64,000 bases of DNA from Ascarosepion bandense (GCA_037127315.1 JBBBDQ010000445.1:3780001-3844000), one strand, 5' to 3'. Counted from the stretch's first letter, positions 34,768 through 46,270 are shown. The notes: generated from the letters alone by a model not told the origin. Numbers and translations are program-made.

Positions 34768-35060
34768 CTTCTATTTGCCCTGTTCTTTCAGGACGTAGGC
34801 GATCATGGCTTTCCACGTTTCCCTATCCCTGGTGGCTCTTAGCACGCCTTCTCCTGTTACACCGTGCAATCCTCGTTCCGTCATCCACCTGATTAGGTCC
34901 TTAAAATATGTTATCCGTTGCTTTCCCCTGTCTCTCTTTCCCTCTAGCTGGCCTGTTAGTATCAGGTTCTCCAAGCCCTCCTTCCTCATTGCGTGTCCCA
35001 GGAACTTCAGCTGTTTCTTCTTGATGCTCAGTATTAATTTCCAGCGGTTTGAAATAGTAC
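34768..35060 (-). mobile_element. LINE-B 3' fragment
   Basis: Minus frame 35085-34771 carries K-F-L-G-H-A-M-R-K-E-G-L-E-N, R-I-T-Y-F-K-D-L and R-A-T-R-D-R-E-T-W-K, the usual terminal motif. Tail GAAGTAGAAGTAG. Confidence 0.86.
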
Positions 35061-35439
35061 CGTAATCATGTTTGTTTTTAACCAAAATTGTGTCTAAAAG
35101 CCGGTTGCGTTTTATACATTAGTTCAGAATTTTTTCCACGATTCTAAACGAACAAAATCTTATCAAATTTGATTTATTGGTTTACCGGTGAGATAATATT
35201 ATCAACTTCGATAGAAACAAAGAAAATAGAACTGAACTGACATGTATTCGTCCTCCTACATGGTGCGGTGGATGAATTGTTGTCTAAATAATGGTGGTCC
35301 ACAGAAACGTCTTAGGGTGAAGTAGAAAAACAACTCTGGTGCACACCTTTCAGAATCGGCTCTCGACCGAATCCTTCTTAGGACATTGCAGCCATCATAA
35401 CATTTGCACACCACCAGCGGCTCAGATTGAGGACTCGGA
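35061..35439. other. Unannotated interval
   Basis: A tRNA-like phrase (CTGAGTTCGAATCCCAGG) lies near 35441-35459; nothing else recognised. Confidence 0.45.
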
Positions 35440-35459
35440 GAGCTGAGTTCGAATCCCAG

Positions 35460-35608
35460 GCTTACAATAAAGAGTGGTTTAAAATTATGCTTATAGCTGG
35501 TTCCAGTAATCATTTAAAGATTTTGGATTCAGTCTCTTTATCATTACGGAAACCTTCTCTCTGCCGGCAGAAGGATTTTGTAAAGTCTCTAAATTTGTTG
35601 GGGGGATA

Positions 35609-35640
<32 letters not shown>

Positions 35641-35752
35641 TTGCTCTTCATTTTCGTGTTCATTTTGCTTAATTTATTTTCCAACAATTTTTCTCCTGAT
35701 GAGATGTTGAATGAAAGGGCCTTACATACTGTTAATAGATACCTTGTTTTTA

Positions 35753-35792
<40 letters not shown>

Positions 35793-36090
35793 GTATGGAT
35801 TGAATAATATTCCTTGTTCGAAGAAACACTTGGCAAAATAGGTAACATGTGTTACCTTCCCTCTACAAATATGGAACCGGCTATCACTCAGCATCTTGTG
35901 GAGAATATAGCCTGTGCCAAATCGTATAAGAAAGAGTGGTTCAAAATTATAGATAGGTCTGGTTCCAATAATCATTTAAAGATTTTGGAATCAGCCTCTA
36001 TATCATTACGGAAACCTTCTCTCTGCCGGCAGAAGGATTTTGTAAAGTCTCTAAATTTGTTGAGGGATATTTTATTTTAACTGTCCCTCA
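35460..36090 (+). mobile_element. Penelope-like C-terminus, two copies
   Basis: 35460-35610 and 35920-36080 encode nearly the same end: S-Y-K-K-E-W-F-K-I, then L-K-I-L-E-S with S-L-R-K-P-S-L-C-R-Q, ending L-N-L-L. The E-S...I...P-x-L spacing is like the end of the GIY-YIG region of Penelope-like proteins. No catalytic part is present, so the assignment is tentative. A (TA)n tract lies between them at 35759-35787. Confidence 0.5.
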
Positions 36091-36267
36091 CTAATTATTT
36101 ACACGTGAATTCCCCTCCCCTCGTTATAGGTATATATATATATATATTTATATGTATATTTATTTTCTCGCGTTTCCCTCTTTTTCGCTCTTCATTTTCG
36201 TCGTTCTGGTGAGATGTTGGACGAAAGGACCTTTGAGACTAACAATAAATTCCTTGTTTTTAAAATA

Positions 36268-36310
<43 letters not shown>

Positions 36311-36700
36311 TAAATGCACCGTCAGTCTCTAAAATCAAGTAATTATACCTTTAATAATTAACTTTATGATCATACGTCTATATCCAGACATACATATTGT
36401 GTTTTTGTATTAACAAAATCCTTTAAGACAAATATTTTATCTTTTTATTGTTTTAATTCCCACCTTATCGCATCTAAAATAATATATTGCCTACAGTTTT
36501 GTTCCATCCTTATTTAAACAACTGACAATTCCTTCTGTCTACAATATATTGCTACACTCTACTATCTCAATATTCATTGGCCTGAACCCACAATTTGTTA
36601 AGCTATAATAACTTACTACTCCACTACATTCCACTAACATAACGGCATTTTTTATTTTTTTATTTTGTTTTTTGTTTTTGCTTTTTATTTTAAATTTTCT
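36091..36700. other. AT-rich interval
   Basis: (TA)n at 36129-36145 and 36269-36307. No gene seen. Confidence 0.5.
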
Positions 36701-36800
36701 CATCAATATATGTATGACCCCGTAACAGAACCAGATTTCACTGCCTGACGATGGTGCACTGAGCACCGAAACTTGATAACTTTTGAGTTGCATTATGCTA
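36701..36800 (+). repeat. Penelope-type end with CTGACGA...GAAAC hairpin
   Basis: 36744-36775 has CTGACGA, arms GGTGC/GCACC, and GAAAC. No NUH stem III or stem I partner is present, so it is not a complete ribozyme. Confidence 0.5.
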
Positions 36801-36844
36801 TTATTATAACAATAATAATAGCTATATATATATATATATATATA

Positions 36845-38200
36845 TATAATAAATTATATTTTAGATCATGTACAATTTTTTTTATAGATATCCACTAAAA
36901 ATTGTACATTTTGTTTCGACATTCTACTTACAATGTCTCATCAGGTGGTGTGGAAAGAAATGGAAGGCCTCTTTTCTTATATTTGGCGAGTTGTGTGGGG
37001 GATGTTGGTGGGGGGTTAGCGATAAGCGAATGAGTCTTGTAAATCGTCTGTTAGAATTTTGAAAAAAGTGGGGTGGGTAGGGAATCTCGTTGATTAATGA
37101 AAGTGTCGGGAAATTTGTAGACAGGTTTACCATTAGAAGATGGAGTATAGGTTTTATGACCGCATGGCTAGACTTTATTCTTTAGGTTTATTAGAGGGGG
37201 AGAGTAAGGAAGTGTAAAGGGTGAGGAAGAATGGAATTGGACCTATCTTTAATGTTTATTTGTACAACTATAGAATATTTTTGTATTTAAGCACAGTGTT
37301 TATAACTAATCTAATTTTGTATATTTAACCTTAATTTTGAATTTATGAAATCACTTTTTTCAAATAAAACTTTAAATTAGATTATAGTTTGTGATGTGTA
37401 ATAGGTAAAATTTGATGTAAGAGTGTTGTTAGTACTATAAAGATTTATCGTCTTTAGAGGATCCTAATTTTGGCTTTTGCTGTATTTTTTAGCATGATTG
37501 TAAGGTGAGTTCTTTAATGTGTTTGCAGTTTACTGTGGTTTCATGCCTCTGGTTTAAAAGTTTGTCGCTATTCATGTATTTAATGATTTAAATATTTTCT
37601 TGAAGACAAAGGAAACATGGTTTTTTATTGATTTAGCTGTTCTTGCTTGTTTGAGGATTTTCCATTTAACTTTAGGTGTTTTATTTTCGTTTTTTAACTT
37701 ACCAAAAGCGTTTGGAAAGAGACGTCTTGTTTTGTTTTTCTTTGTTATTGAAGGACGAGAGGTGATTGTAAAAGCGCCTTTTAAATACGTTTATGGTGTT
37801 TCCGATATACATGTTTTCATCTTTGGGGTTCTCCTTGGATGAAATCGAACACATATATATTAGGGATTTCGTTAAACATTTATTAGGAATGGGGCACTGG
37901 TTTGGGTTTCTACCGTTACAAAGTTTGTTATTATGGGGCAGATTGGTATTAATGTTGGAGTTATTTTTGTTGTGTGCTTTTAATATTTTACTGTTATGTA
38001 ATTTAATTATTTTTTCTAGATTGTTGGAGCAGCTATAGCTTAGTTTTATTGTATTCCTATTAAATATTTTCTTAGGGGGTTATTTTTGAAAAAATGCTTA
38101 TCTCTTAGTTTAAGATGTCCCAGTTTAAAGTTAACTGATTAAAAGGAGGATTATACCATCTGATTTCCCTGTCTCTATTTTTTTTCTTTTTGAGCTCTTG
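36845..38200 (-). mobile_element. Penelope-like element (PLE-1), decayed RT thumb + GIY-YIG
   Basis: Reading the minus strand from about 38165 to 37560 in one frame, with several stops, gives a Penelope-type C-terminus. W-Y-N-P-P-F and I-F-N-R-N-T-I-K-L-S-Y-S-C are typical of the Penelope RT end. Then come I-I-K-L-H-N, C-P-I-P-N-K-C, I-Y-M-C-S, M-Y-I-G-N at 37797-37814, and F-K-R-R-F-Y-N-H-L-S-S-F-N. The last four form the GIY-YIG nuclease, which nicks target DNA in these elements. After the frame, C-F-L-C-L-Q-E matches the usual downstream zinc-like C-x2-C. In-frame stops near 38115, 38095 and 37700 mean it is dead. The 3' UTR (37390-36845) is shared with 56035-56480 and contains a hammerhead-like segment. 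The 5' RT fingers and palm are absent. Confidence 0.83.
36892..36948 (-). ncRNA. Hammerhead ribozyme, mutated copy in PLE-1
   Basis: Minus strand: stem I CCAC/GTGG, core CTGATGA, stem II GACATT/AATGTC, GAAAC, stem III region ending TTTTTA. Position 16.2 is U opposite C15.2, so the stem next to the cleavage site is broken. Otherwise it matches the intact copy at 56385. Confidence 0.7.
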
Positions 38201-38308
38201 AATTTTTCCACAAGGTAAATATTGGATGAGTGATATCCACTATTATCCAATATTAACTATAATTAATATTTTGGACGTTGTAAATTTTTCCTCGTTCCTT
38301 ATTCACTT

Positions 38309-38374
<66 letters not shown>

Positions 38375-38645
38375 GTCTGCTTCTGTATTGAGCAATTTTG
38401 ATAAAAAGTAAATATGAAGCTGTTGAATATAAATGCATTAAGCCACTTATATATATTTATATACATGAAAAGATTCTTGGTGGTACAACATTTTATAACA
38501 GCAAACAATAAACGGAATTTTTATGACATTCTAAACACTCAAAAGTAAAATAAAGAACCGATTTCTCCCAGATCTCCTCAAGTTTAATATCTGGGAAATT
38601 TAATCTTAAAAATAAAAGAAAATTCTAATGAAAGAGGAAGAGAGA

Positions 38646-38690
<45 letters not shown>

Positions 38691-38706
38691 GGGCATTATT
38701 TTTGCG

Positions 38707-38743
<37 letters not shown>

Positions 38744-39035
38744 TGTGTGTGTGGGGGGGGTGTTTTGAAGTTTTGGGTTTTGAAGTCAGTAAACCGAAGC
38801 ACGGTGATTAGTTTCGTCAAGCTCATAAGCAAACATGCCATCAAAATCGTACTTTTACAAACTTTATCTGTCAGTGTGGCTTTGTGACCAGCAATAAGCC
38901 TGAGCTAGTATCGCAATCAAGAAAGCAAATGAAATTTCACCCCTTCAGATTTACACAAAACAAGCATGCTTACGCGTAAAACAAAGAGCAACATATACTA
39001 CTGACTTTCATTTATTGTTCACAATCAGATAACCC

Positions 39036-39082
<47 letters not shown>

Positions 39083-39100
39083 GTATATATATATATATTC
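38201..39100. repeat. Microsatellite-rich interval
   Basis: (TA)n at 38311-38371, 38649-38687 and 38709-38741; (AC)n at 39037-39070. A short repeat, TTTTGGACGTTGTAAATTTT, at 38272 recurs at 56525, each time before (TA)n. No gene. Confidence 0.75.
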
Positions 39101-39338
39101 TATTGCAAAGTTAATAGTCCTATCTCACTAAGTTGCATCCTCTCTCTCTCTCTCCTCTCTCTCTCATGCTCTTTTCTTCGTCCACTCCACTCGCACCAGT
39201 ATTCTCATCCTTCTCTTACCCACTTTCTGACACCCCCTATAACCTGTCACTCTTTCTCGTAACTTTACTCCTATATGACCCCCTGCAAAATAGTGGCAGT
39301 AAAATGCCTTGCTTGGCGCGATATGATTATAAAAAAAT

Positions 39339-39340
<2 letters not shown>
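39100..39340 (+). mobile_element. LINE-A 3' UTR fragment
   Basis: CACCAGTATTCTCATCCTTC and AAATAGTGGCAGTAAAATGCC, ending GCGATATGATTATAAAA before a GATA tract (39341-39380). Confidence 0.75.
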
Positions 39341-39380
<40 letters not shown>

Positions 39381-39407
39381 TGAACAGACTGAGATAGACA
39401 GATAGAC

Positions 39408-39453
<46 letters not shown>
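39341..39453. repeat. (GATA)n microsatellite
   Basis: Two GATA blocks separated by ATGAACAGACTGAG. Confidence 0.95.
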
Positions 39454-39524
39454 CCCGACAGCTACAATCTCCAAGAATTTGAATATAAAGTCAATAGTCT
39501 TCTCCTATTTCACTAAACTACATC

Positions 39525-39572
<48 letters not shown>

Positions 39573-39655
39573 CTTCTTTCTCCGTCCACTCCACTATCAT
39601 CAGTATTCTCATCCTTCTCTTACCCACTTCCTGACACCCCCTATAAACATGTAGA
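39454..39655 (+). mobile_element. LINE-A fragment
   Basis: Starts CGACAGCTACAATCTCCAAG (the end of the ORF) and includes a (CT)n run at 39527-39568; it stops before the tail. Confidence 0.7.
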
Positions 39656-39904
39656 AGAAATAGTAACAGAGACAAAACATCCGTGAAATGTCCGAAGACG
39701 TGTCCGAAAGTGCTTGGGCTAAACATTTTGAACAAGTTCAGTTCTCTCTTACTTCTACAAAGAGGAAAACCGTAAGGATGCTGGAAAAATTTAATAAAAA
39801 TAATTATTAAAACTTCCTTGTTTGTCGTATTTAATGCAGGATCTTTGAAAGGAAGGTTTATACCTACATATATATATATATATATTTTCTTTTCTTTTCT
39901 TTTT

Positions 39905-40410
39905 CTTTTCTTTTCTTTTCAATTGGAGTAGGTGGACTGGACTATCGCCCGGTTCGCACTCCATCCTCGTCTATTGAACGGGTGAAGGGGCCCATCCCTT
40001 GTTTCCTGTTTGGGATGCGGTTTCCGGTTTTCTCTTTTCCAATCTTCTCCCTTTTTATTTTTTTTTTCAATTGGAGTAGATAGACTAAACTATCGCTCGG
40101 TTCACACTCCATCCTCGTCTATTGAACAGGTGAAGGGGCCCATCCCTTGTTTCCTGTTTAGGATGCGATTTCCGGTTTTCTCTTTTCCAATGTTCTCACT
40201 TTTTTTTTTTCAATTGGAGTAGATAGACTAAACTATCGCCCGGTTCACACTCCACCCAGGTCTATTGAACAGGTGAAGAGGCTTATCCCTTGTTTCCTGT
40301 TTAGGATGCGGTTTCCGGCTTTCTCTTTTCCAATCCTTTTACTCTTACGTAAACCCTGTGCATTAGTGACGTTAACGCCTTGCTTGGGGTGATATGATTA
40401 AAAAAATAAA
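39905..40410 (+). mobile_element. SINE-2, three tandem copies
   Basis: CAATTGGAGTAG starts at about 39920, 40068 and 40211. Each unit holds ATTGAACNGGTGAAG and TTGTTTCCTGTTT. Only the third has the LINE-A-like tail (GGGGTGATATGATTAAA). Confidence 0.88.
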
Positions 40411-41200
40411 AATCAGAATAGAGATCCACTTTAAACTTTTAAAAAAAGTCTTATTTTTAGCAAATACATGATTTCTTCTTTCAGTCTTAACGGCAAAAGT
40501 GTCAGTCCAAACAAAACCCCTGTCTAGACTGCATTTTCGTTGATGTGTCCATTATTGTTACAAAACTATTCTGCACCCCTCTGGAGAATCGTCACTGTCA
40601 CTTACCAACGAGGTTACCACCTTGACATTGACGGTAGTGAGGGTCATTTACTGTTCATGACTGACAGTGGTGATAACTCTGCAAAAGATAGTTTAATGGT
40701 TTGGAAGGAATCCAGCAGTGACGAGTTTTTGAGATTTAAGGATGAATAAAATTTCTTTGATCGTTTTATATTTCAACATGCATATTTTTAAAAGATTTAA
40801 TTCATTTTTATGGAAATAAAGCCACCACTGGCCACCAAAAAGTGTATAGCATATTTACTAACCACCAACTAGTATGTCATTGCCATACAAACAAAATTGG
40901 ATGATGGATTAATGTAAGCAATAATTGGCGCCAATATGTGAGGGACATATAATGAATCTGTTGTTGTCTTCCAAGCCGCGGCGTTTCGTAAGCCTGAAGA
41001 TACGGTAATTGTTGCAAAATGTTCCAGGCAAGGTGACTCATACAACTGTTTGTCATGTTTGAAAATGTCTAACATTAAGGGGATGTAATTCAAATCAATT
41101 AACACTCATCAGTTTTATTTGCCTTTACGACGCTTGACCGTTTCCTTAAAACCAGACTGTATGACATCATTTAGTACCATTCATCGAAGGAATTAAACTA
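40411..41200. other. Unannotated interval
   Basis: Frames at 40540-40749 (plus) and 40869-41105 (minus) show no recognised motif. Confidence 0.45.
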
Positions 41201-41202
41201 CT

Positions 41203-41620
41203 AGATACTTGTATTATTTACATTGTTCGGACAATTGTCCTCATCTTCATTGCTGTGTTTACGACGTTTCAGGCGATGTACGCTCCGGCCTTCTTCAGGT
41301 GCTAGGAATGTCGAACCGAACCCTCTATTTTAATTTTGTTTCACTAAGGTATGTCATTCTCGTTCAATGTGAGATGCCACTTCTGGTAGCCTTCTCCCTT
41401 TAATTTAATAATTGTCCGAACAATGTAAATAATGTAAATACTACCTCATCTCAGAAGTATACACAAATAAAGGGTTCCGTTTGAAATGCCTAGCACCTAA
41501 GGAGGCCGGAGAGCACAACGGCCGAAACGTCGTAAACATGGCAATAAAGATGAAGACAACAGTCCGAACAATGTAAACAATGTAAATACTACCTCATCTC
41601 AGAAACATAGGGAAATACCA
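41203..41620. repeat. Inverted pair of Penelope-type ends
   Basis: 41203-41310 on the minus strand and 41490-41575 on the plus strand share the CCTGAAGAAGGCCGGAG / GAAACGTCGTAAACA block and GAAGA(C/T)GA(A/G)GACAA. The minus copy keeps CTGAAGA, stem AGGC/GCCT, GAAAC and GUC, with no stem III loop. The plus copy has a mutated core (CTAAGGA). Confidence 0.6.
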
Positions 41621-41756
41621 GATAATTTTTGACCAACACGATAAACCACGGGGTCATGTGTCTAAAAATAATCCGATTAAAATCAATAAAAAATAGAGAC
41701 AATCTCTATTCACTTCGACCTTTCACACAGTTATTCAGTCTGTATATTTTTGTATA

Positions 41757-42082
41757 TCTAAACTTATTTATAAATGGAACTTTGTCTCTGTCTCTGTGTG
41801 TATGTGTGTGTGTGTGTGAGTCCGTTACCTATAGACTCCGAAACGACTGAACCGATTTTCTTGAAAATTTACACAGTCCTGCTATAAGCATCTGAGAGTG
41901 TTCTTAGCTAGGTTTTGTGTCGAGGTACCCCCGATAAATATCGAAAATCGATAATCGAAAAAATCGGGTTATAGAAGGAGTGGTCCGATTTTAATCAAAT
42001 TTGATGCACTCATAGACAAAGACATAAGAAACGATATTCAGAAGTTTCAAGGTTGCAGTTCTTACAATATTGCAGAAAATCG

Positions 42083-42131
<49 letters not shown>

Positions 42132-42515
42132 AAAGATGTTTGTGTGTGTGTCTGTTTATCTGCCTTGTATATCTGTATTTTTTCAGTCCTTTTATTTTGG
42201 TCTTTGCTTCGGGTTTGGCTCTAAGTAGGTATAATTGTAGTTCTTAGTCTCAGCCATGATACCATTTACTCAGAGGACTTATTTAGCCTTCAAAATTCAG
42301 TTTACGACGAAAAAACTTATTTGATATCGATAGCAGGAAATCAAAATTTGACTTAGATCCATTCATTTTTCTTTCAGTATACGGTTTCGCTTTAACTGGA
42401 AACAACTATTGCTTTTTTAGTCTTTCCTGCCAACGTCCAAAGAGTCTGAGCTTCAGGATCATGGATTAGTTTTAAAGCTTTCATTACACCCAAGCCACGC
42501 CGGGCTATACTGCTA

Positions 42516-42516
<1 letters not shown>
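41757..42516 (+). mobile_element. Helitron-like family 1, copy D
   Basis: Starts TC after A, continues AAACTTATTTATAAATGGAAC, and ends CTAG before T, with the terminal hairpin degraded to AAGCCACGCCGGG. (TA)n expansion at 42087-42128. Confidence 0.87.
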
Positions 42517-42552
<36 letters not shown>

Positions 42553-42680
42553 GTGCGATTGGTAAATTGTCGCAAATATTTTATTATTTCAAATATTCTT
42601 TAGGCTGAGTCTGAGCTCCAGGACCATGGATTAGTTTTAAAGCTTTCATTACACCCAAGCCACGCCGGGCTATACTGCTA

Positions 42681-42737
<57 letters not shown>

Positions 42738-42866
42738 GTGCGATTGGTAAATTGTCGCAATTATTTTATTATTTCAAATATTCTTTAGGCTGAGTCTGAG
42801 CTCCAGGACCATGGATTAGTTTTAAAGCTTTCATTACACCCGAGCAACACCGGGCTATGCTGCTAG
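42517..42866 (+). repeat. Tandem duplicated Helitron 3' ends
   Basis: Two more units, each (TA)n then TATGTGCGATTGGTAAATTG then the last ~85 bp of the Helitron ending CTAG (42678-42681 and 42863-42866). Confidence 0.88.
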
Positions 42867-43435
42867 TAAATTATATTTGAATGACTGTTAATTTAAAGCC
42901 TGTGTTTTTTGCTGTTATTTGCCATTTCAATCCTTGTCAGTGAGTTTCTGTTTAATATTTATTGTCTGTAGAAATTTGAACACCAAATAAATTTAAGCGG
43001 GTTTTATTTAACTCATCAAAAATGCGAAATGATTTTCTGAATAATCTAATATTTTTTTCTGCTGAAGAAGTGTCGTCAAAAAAAGATAAAGAATTCCTGT
43101 GGTTATCAATTAAAGCAAAAAAAAAAAAAACACAACAGAAAAACAGCTATTATTTCAATGACAGGCTAACAAATGAGTCTGACAAAGCCTGCCGTAAAAC
43201 TGACGACTCTGCGTCATGGATATTGTTGAAGTTACAACTTGAGGCCGTTTTTCTGATTGAGCATAATAATGTCAAGCCATGTACCTCTCCCAACGGCATA
43301 TCTTCATTGTTTTTTGTCCTCCATCGTGTTTCCTCATGGTAGAAGTGAATGAAGATAACACCTGATCATGAATAATAAACGACAGCGTATTAACTATCGA
43401 ATGCTTATGCAACCAATAATACAGAACGCAAGGGT
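42867..43435. other. Unannotated interval
   Basis: A 106-aa plus frame (43022-43342), Lys/Ser-rich, has no recognised motif and no supporting context. Confidence 0.4.
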
Positions 43436-43489
43436 TATTAGCATGGAAAAAGGAATCAGAAAGCTGATTTCAAATTTAATTGCGCTTAT

Positions 43490-44705
43490 TGAAAAAAGAA
43501 AGATTATTACGTTCCGTTTCACCCAAATGCCCTTTAAAAACCCTTATTACGTTCAATTTCACCCAAATGCATTTGAAAAAGTTTGTTTCATGAACTTTCA
43601 CCCAAACGCCGTTTTAAAAAACCTTATTACGCTCAATTTGACCCAAAGGCATTTGAAAAAGCTTGTTTCATTAACTTTCACCCAAAAACTTTGTTGTTTT
43701 CACATTCACCCAAATACCATTTAAAAACGTAATCATGTTCATTTTCACCAAAATACCCTTGAAAAAGCTAGTTTCAGGAAGCTGATTTCAAATTTCGGGA
43801 TTGTTAATTGCGCTTAATAAAAAAAGAAAGGTCATTACGTTCCTTTTCACCCAAACGCCCTTTAAAATACCTTATTACGTTCAATTTCACTCAAATGCAT
43901 TTGAAAAAGCTTGTTTAATTAACTTTCACCCAAATTATCTTAAAAAAGCTTTATTGCGTTCACTTTCATCCAAATCCCCATAGTAAAACTTATCGTTCAC
44001 TTTCACCCAAATATCCTTAAAAATCTTTATGCCATTTACTTTTACTAAATGCCCACGAAAAAAGCTTATTCCCCTTTCAAACAAATTTTCTTGTAAAATC
44101 TTGTCGCCTTAAAAGCGTTTGAGCTAATTTTCACCTAACTGCTCTTTAAAACATCTTTTGCGTTAACTTTCGCACAAATCTCATTGAAGGTGATTTATTG
44201 CACTCACTTTCACCCAAATACCCTTGTACGAGCTTGTTCCGTTCATGTTCACCCAAATGCCTTACTAAAATCTTATTGCGTTCACTTTCACCCAAATACT
44301 CTACTAAAAGCTTATTGCGTTAACTTTCACCCAAATGTTCTTGTAAAAACTTATTGCGTTCACTTTCACCCAAATGCCATTGTAAAAGCTTATTGTGTTC
44401 ACTTTCACCCAAATGTTCTTGTAAAAACTTATTACGTTCAATTTCATCCAAATGCTTTTGTAAATGTCTACCACGTTCACTTTCACACAAATGCCCTCGA
44501 AAAAGCTTATTGCATTTACTTTCACCCAAATGTTCTTGTTAAATTTTATTCCGTTCACTTTCACCCAAATGCTCTTGAAAAAACTTATTACTTACACTTT
44601 CACCCACATGCCCCTGAAAAAACTTTTCGTTCACTTTCACAAAATGTTCCTGAAAAACATTGTTGCGTTTACTTTCGCCCAGATGTCACTGGAAAACTTT
44701 AACGA
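43490..44705. repeat. 39-bp minisatellite, about 30 copies
   Basis: TTCACTTTCACCCAAATG recurs every 39 bp or close to it. The length of 13 codons leaves several frames open, for example 44184-44702 with repeated H-F-H-P-N. Copy divergence is higher at the left. Not a gene by any other sign. Confidence 0.92.
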
Positions 44706-45060
44706 GTTCACGATCTCTTGAAAAATGAATTTAATAATTAGGTTGAGTTTTGGTTTATCGTTTTGGTTCCGTTTTGGTTTATCGATTTTTTGTTTCGAAA
44801 AAAAAATACAATTACATTTGATTCATTTATACATTCACTTCTGATCAATCACTATTTGCGCAAAATTCCGCAGATTTTGACGCGTAAAACATTTTTAACG
44901 AACTCTTTACTCGCTGAAAGATTTCGTCAAACGCGATACATTTCTCACTGTAGAAATGTCCCAGGGACTCCCCAATAGGAATACCACCAGACTTTAGGCA
45001 TCTCATCAACACGCTCCCAGTTAGCAACACGAAGTAACAGAAAACTTCAAGAATTAACAT
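44706..45060. other. Unannotated AT-rich interval
   Basis: No gene or repeat recognised. Confidence 0.5.
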
Positions 45061-45061
45061 G

Positions 45062-45560
45062 CAGTGTCATCTGTCAATTCTTCTCTATGGATGTGAGACC
45101 TGACCACTGCGCAGAGAGAATCTTCATAAACTTGAGGTCTTCGATCACTACTACCTTCGCCGTATCCTGCGCGTTCGTCTCTCCGACCAGATCCCCAACT
45201 CGACCATCCGCGCTAGTTGCAACATCCTCGGCCTGGAAGAAACTCTGCTTAAAAGGAGACTCCGGTGGTTCGGCCACGTGCTGCGCCGGCCTTGGTGATG
45301 AATTTGTCCGTAAACTGGTGGCGCCCAACGCACCCACTGGTTGGAGGAAGCGCCGAGGTGGTCAACTTAAGACCTGGTTCGATACTGTCGAAGCAGACAT
45401 GGAACTCATGTCCGGTCCTCGTGTTTTTGGTGTCCGACGCTGGAACCGCGAATGGCTAGATCATGCCACCGATTCTGCTGCCGATCGACGAGGGTGGATG
45501 GCCTTGACGCGCGATGTGGTTTAACTCCACTGGAGCCGGTTCAACACACTTCGGGTGAAT
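45062..45560 (+). mobile_element. LINE-C C-terminal fragment, copy 1
   Basis: Two frames together encode L-Y-G-C-E-T, C-L-R-R-I-L-R-V style residues, R-R-L-R-W-F-G-H-V-L, then W-F-D-T-V-E-A-D and the final A-D-R-R-G-W-M-A-L-T-R-D-V-V before a stop. This is the tail of a non-LTR reverse transcriptase ORF. Frameshifts prevent translation as one piece. It ends TTCGGGTGAATGCCGTTAC. Confidence 0.83.
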
Positions 45561-45739
45561 GCCGTTACGAGACAATAAGGAGATCATATACGCAGGAGAT
45601 AAAAATAACGAAAAGGGAGACAACTTAATATTGAACAAAGAAACGAAGGAATTAGTTCTAGGATACTGCCAGTTATCCGAAAGAGACCTCTTAGTCAAAC
45701 CAAAATGGAGATCCTTCAACATAGCTCTTATAGTAGTCT

Positions 45740-46270
45740 ATGAACCATAAGACGATCCACGAAGTTGCGAATCTACAAGGTCATGGTCAGAACAATTCTT
45801 CTCTATGGATGTGAGACCTGGCCACTGCTCAGAGAGGATCTTCGTAAACTTGAGGTCTTCCATCCCTACTGCCTTCGCCGTATCCTGCGCGTTCGCCCCT
45901 CCGACCGGATCCCCAACTCGACCATCCGCGCTAGTTGCGACATCCTTGGCCTGGAAGGAACTCTGCTTAAAAGGAGACTTCGGTGGTTCGGCCACGTGAT
46001 GAATTTGTCCGAAAACTGAAAGCGCCCAACGCACCCACTGGTTGGAGGAAGCGCCTAGGTGGTCAACTTAAGACCTGGCTCAATACTGTCAAAGCAGACT
46101 TAGAACTCATGTCCGGTCCTCGCGTTTTTGGTGTCCGACGCTGGAACCGCGAATGGTTCGATCATGCCACCGATTCTGCTGCCGATCGACAAGGGTGGAT
46201 GGCCTTGACGCGCGATGCGGTTAACTTCATTGGAGCCGGTTCAACCCACTTCGGGTGAATGCCGTTACAA
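45740..46270 (+). mobile_element. LINE-C C-terminal fragment, copy 2
   Basis: Nearly the same 500 bp again, 680 bp downstream. It lacks about 17 bp around the CTGCGCCGG part of copy 1. The frame 45765-46019 keeps L-Y-G-C-E-T-W-P-L-L, I-L-G-L-E and W-F-G-H. It ends with the same 3' phrase. Confidence 0.84.

Noticed and set aside
35698..35740. Hammerhead at CTGATGAGATGTTGAATGAAAG
   Set aside because: Stem II cannot form beyond one pair; the second copy at 36210 has a mutated core (CTGGTGA).
36744..36780. Functional hammerhead at CTGACGA-GGTGC/GCACC-GAAAC
   Set aside because: Extra base between core and stem II and no stem III with a cleavage triplet.
44184..44702. 172-aa His-rich repeat protein
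   Set aside because: 39-bp minisatellite; other frames are open as well and the array extends beyond the ORF with broken frames.
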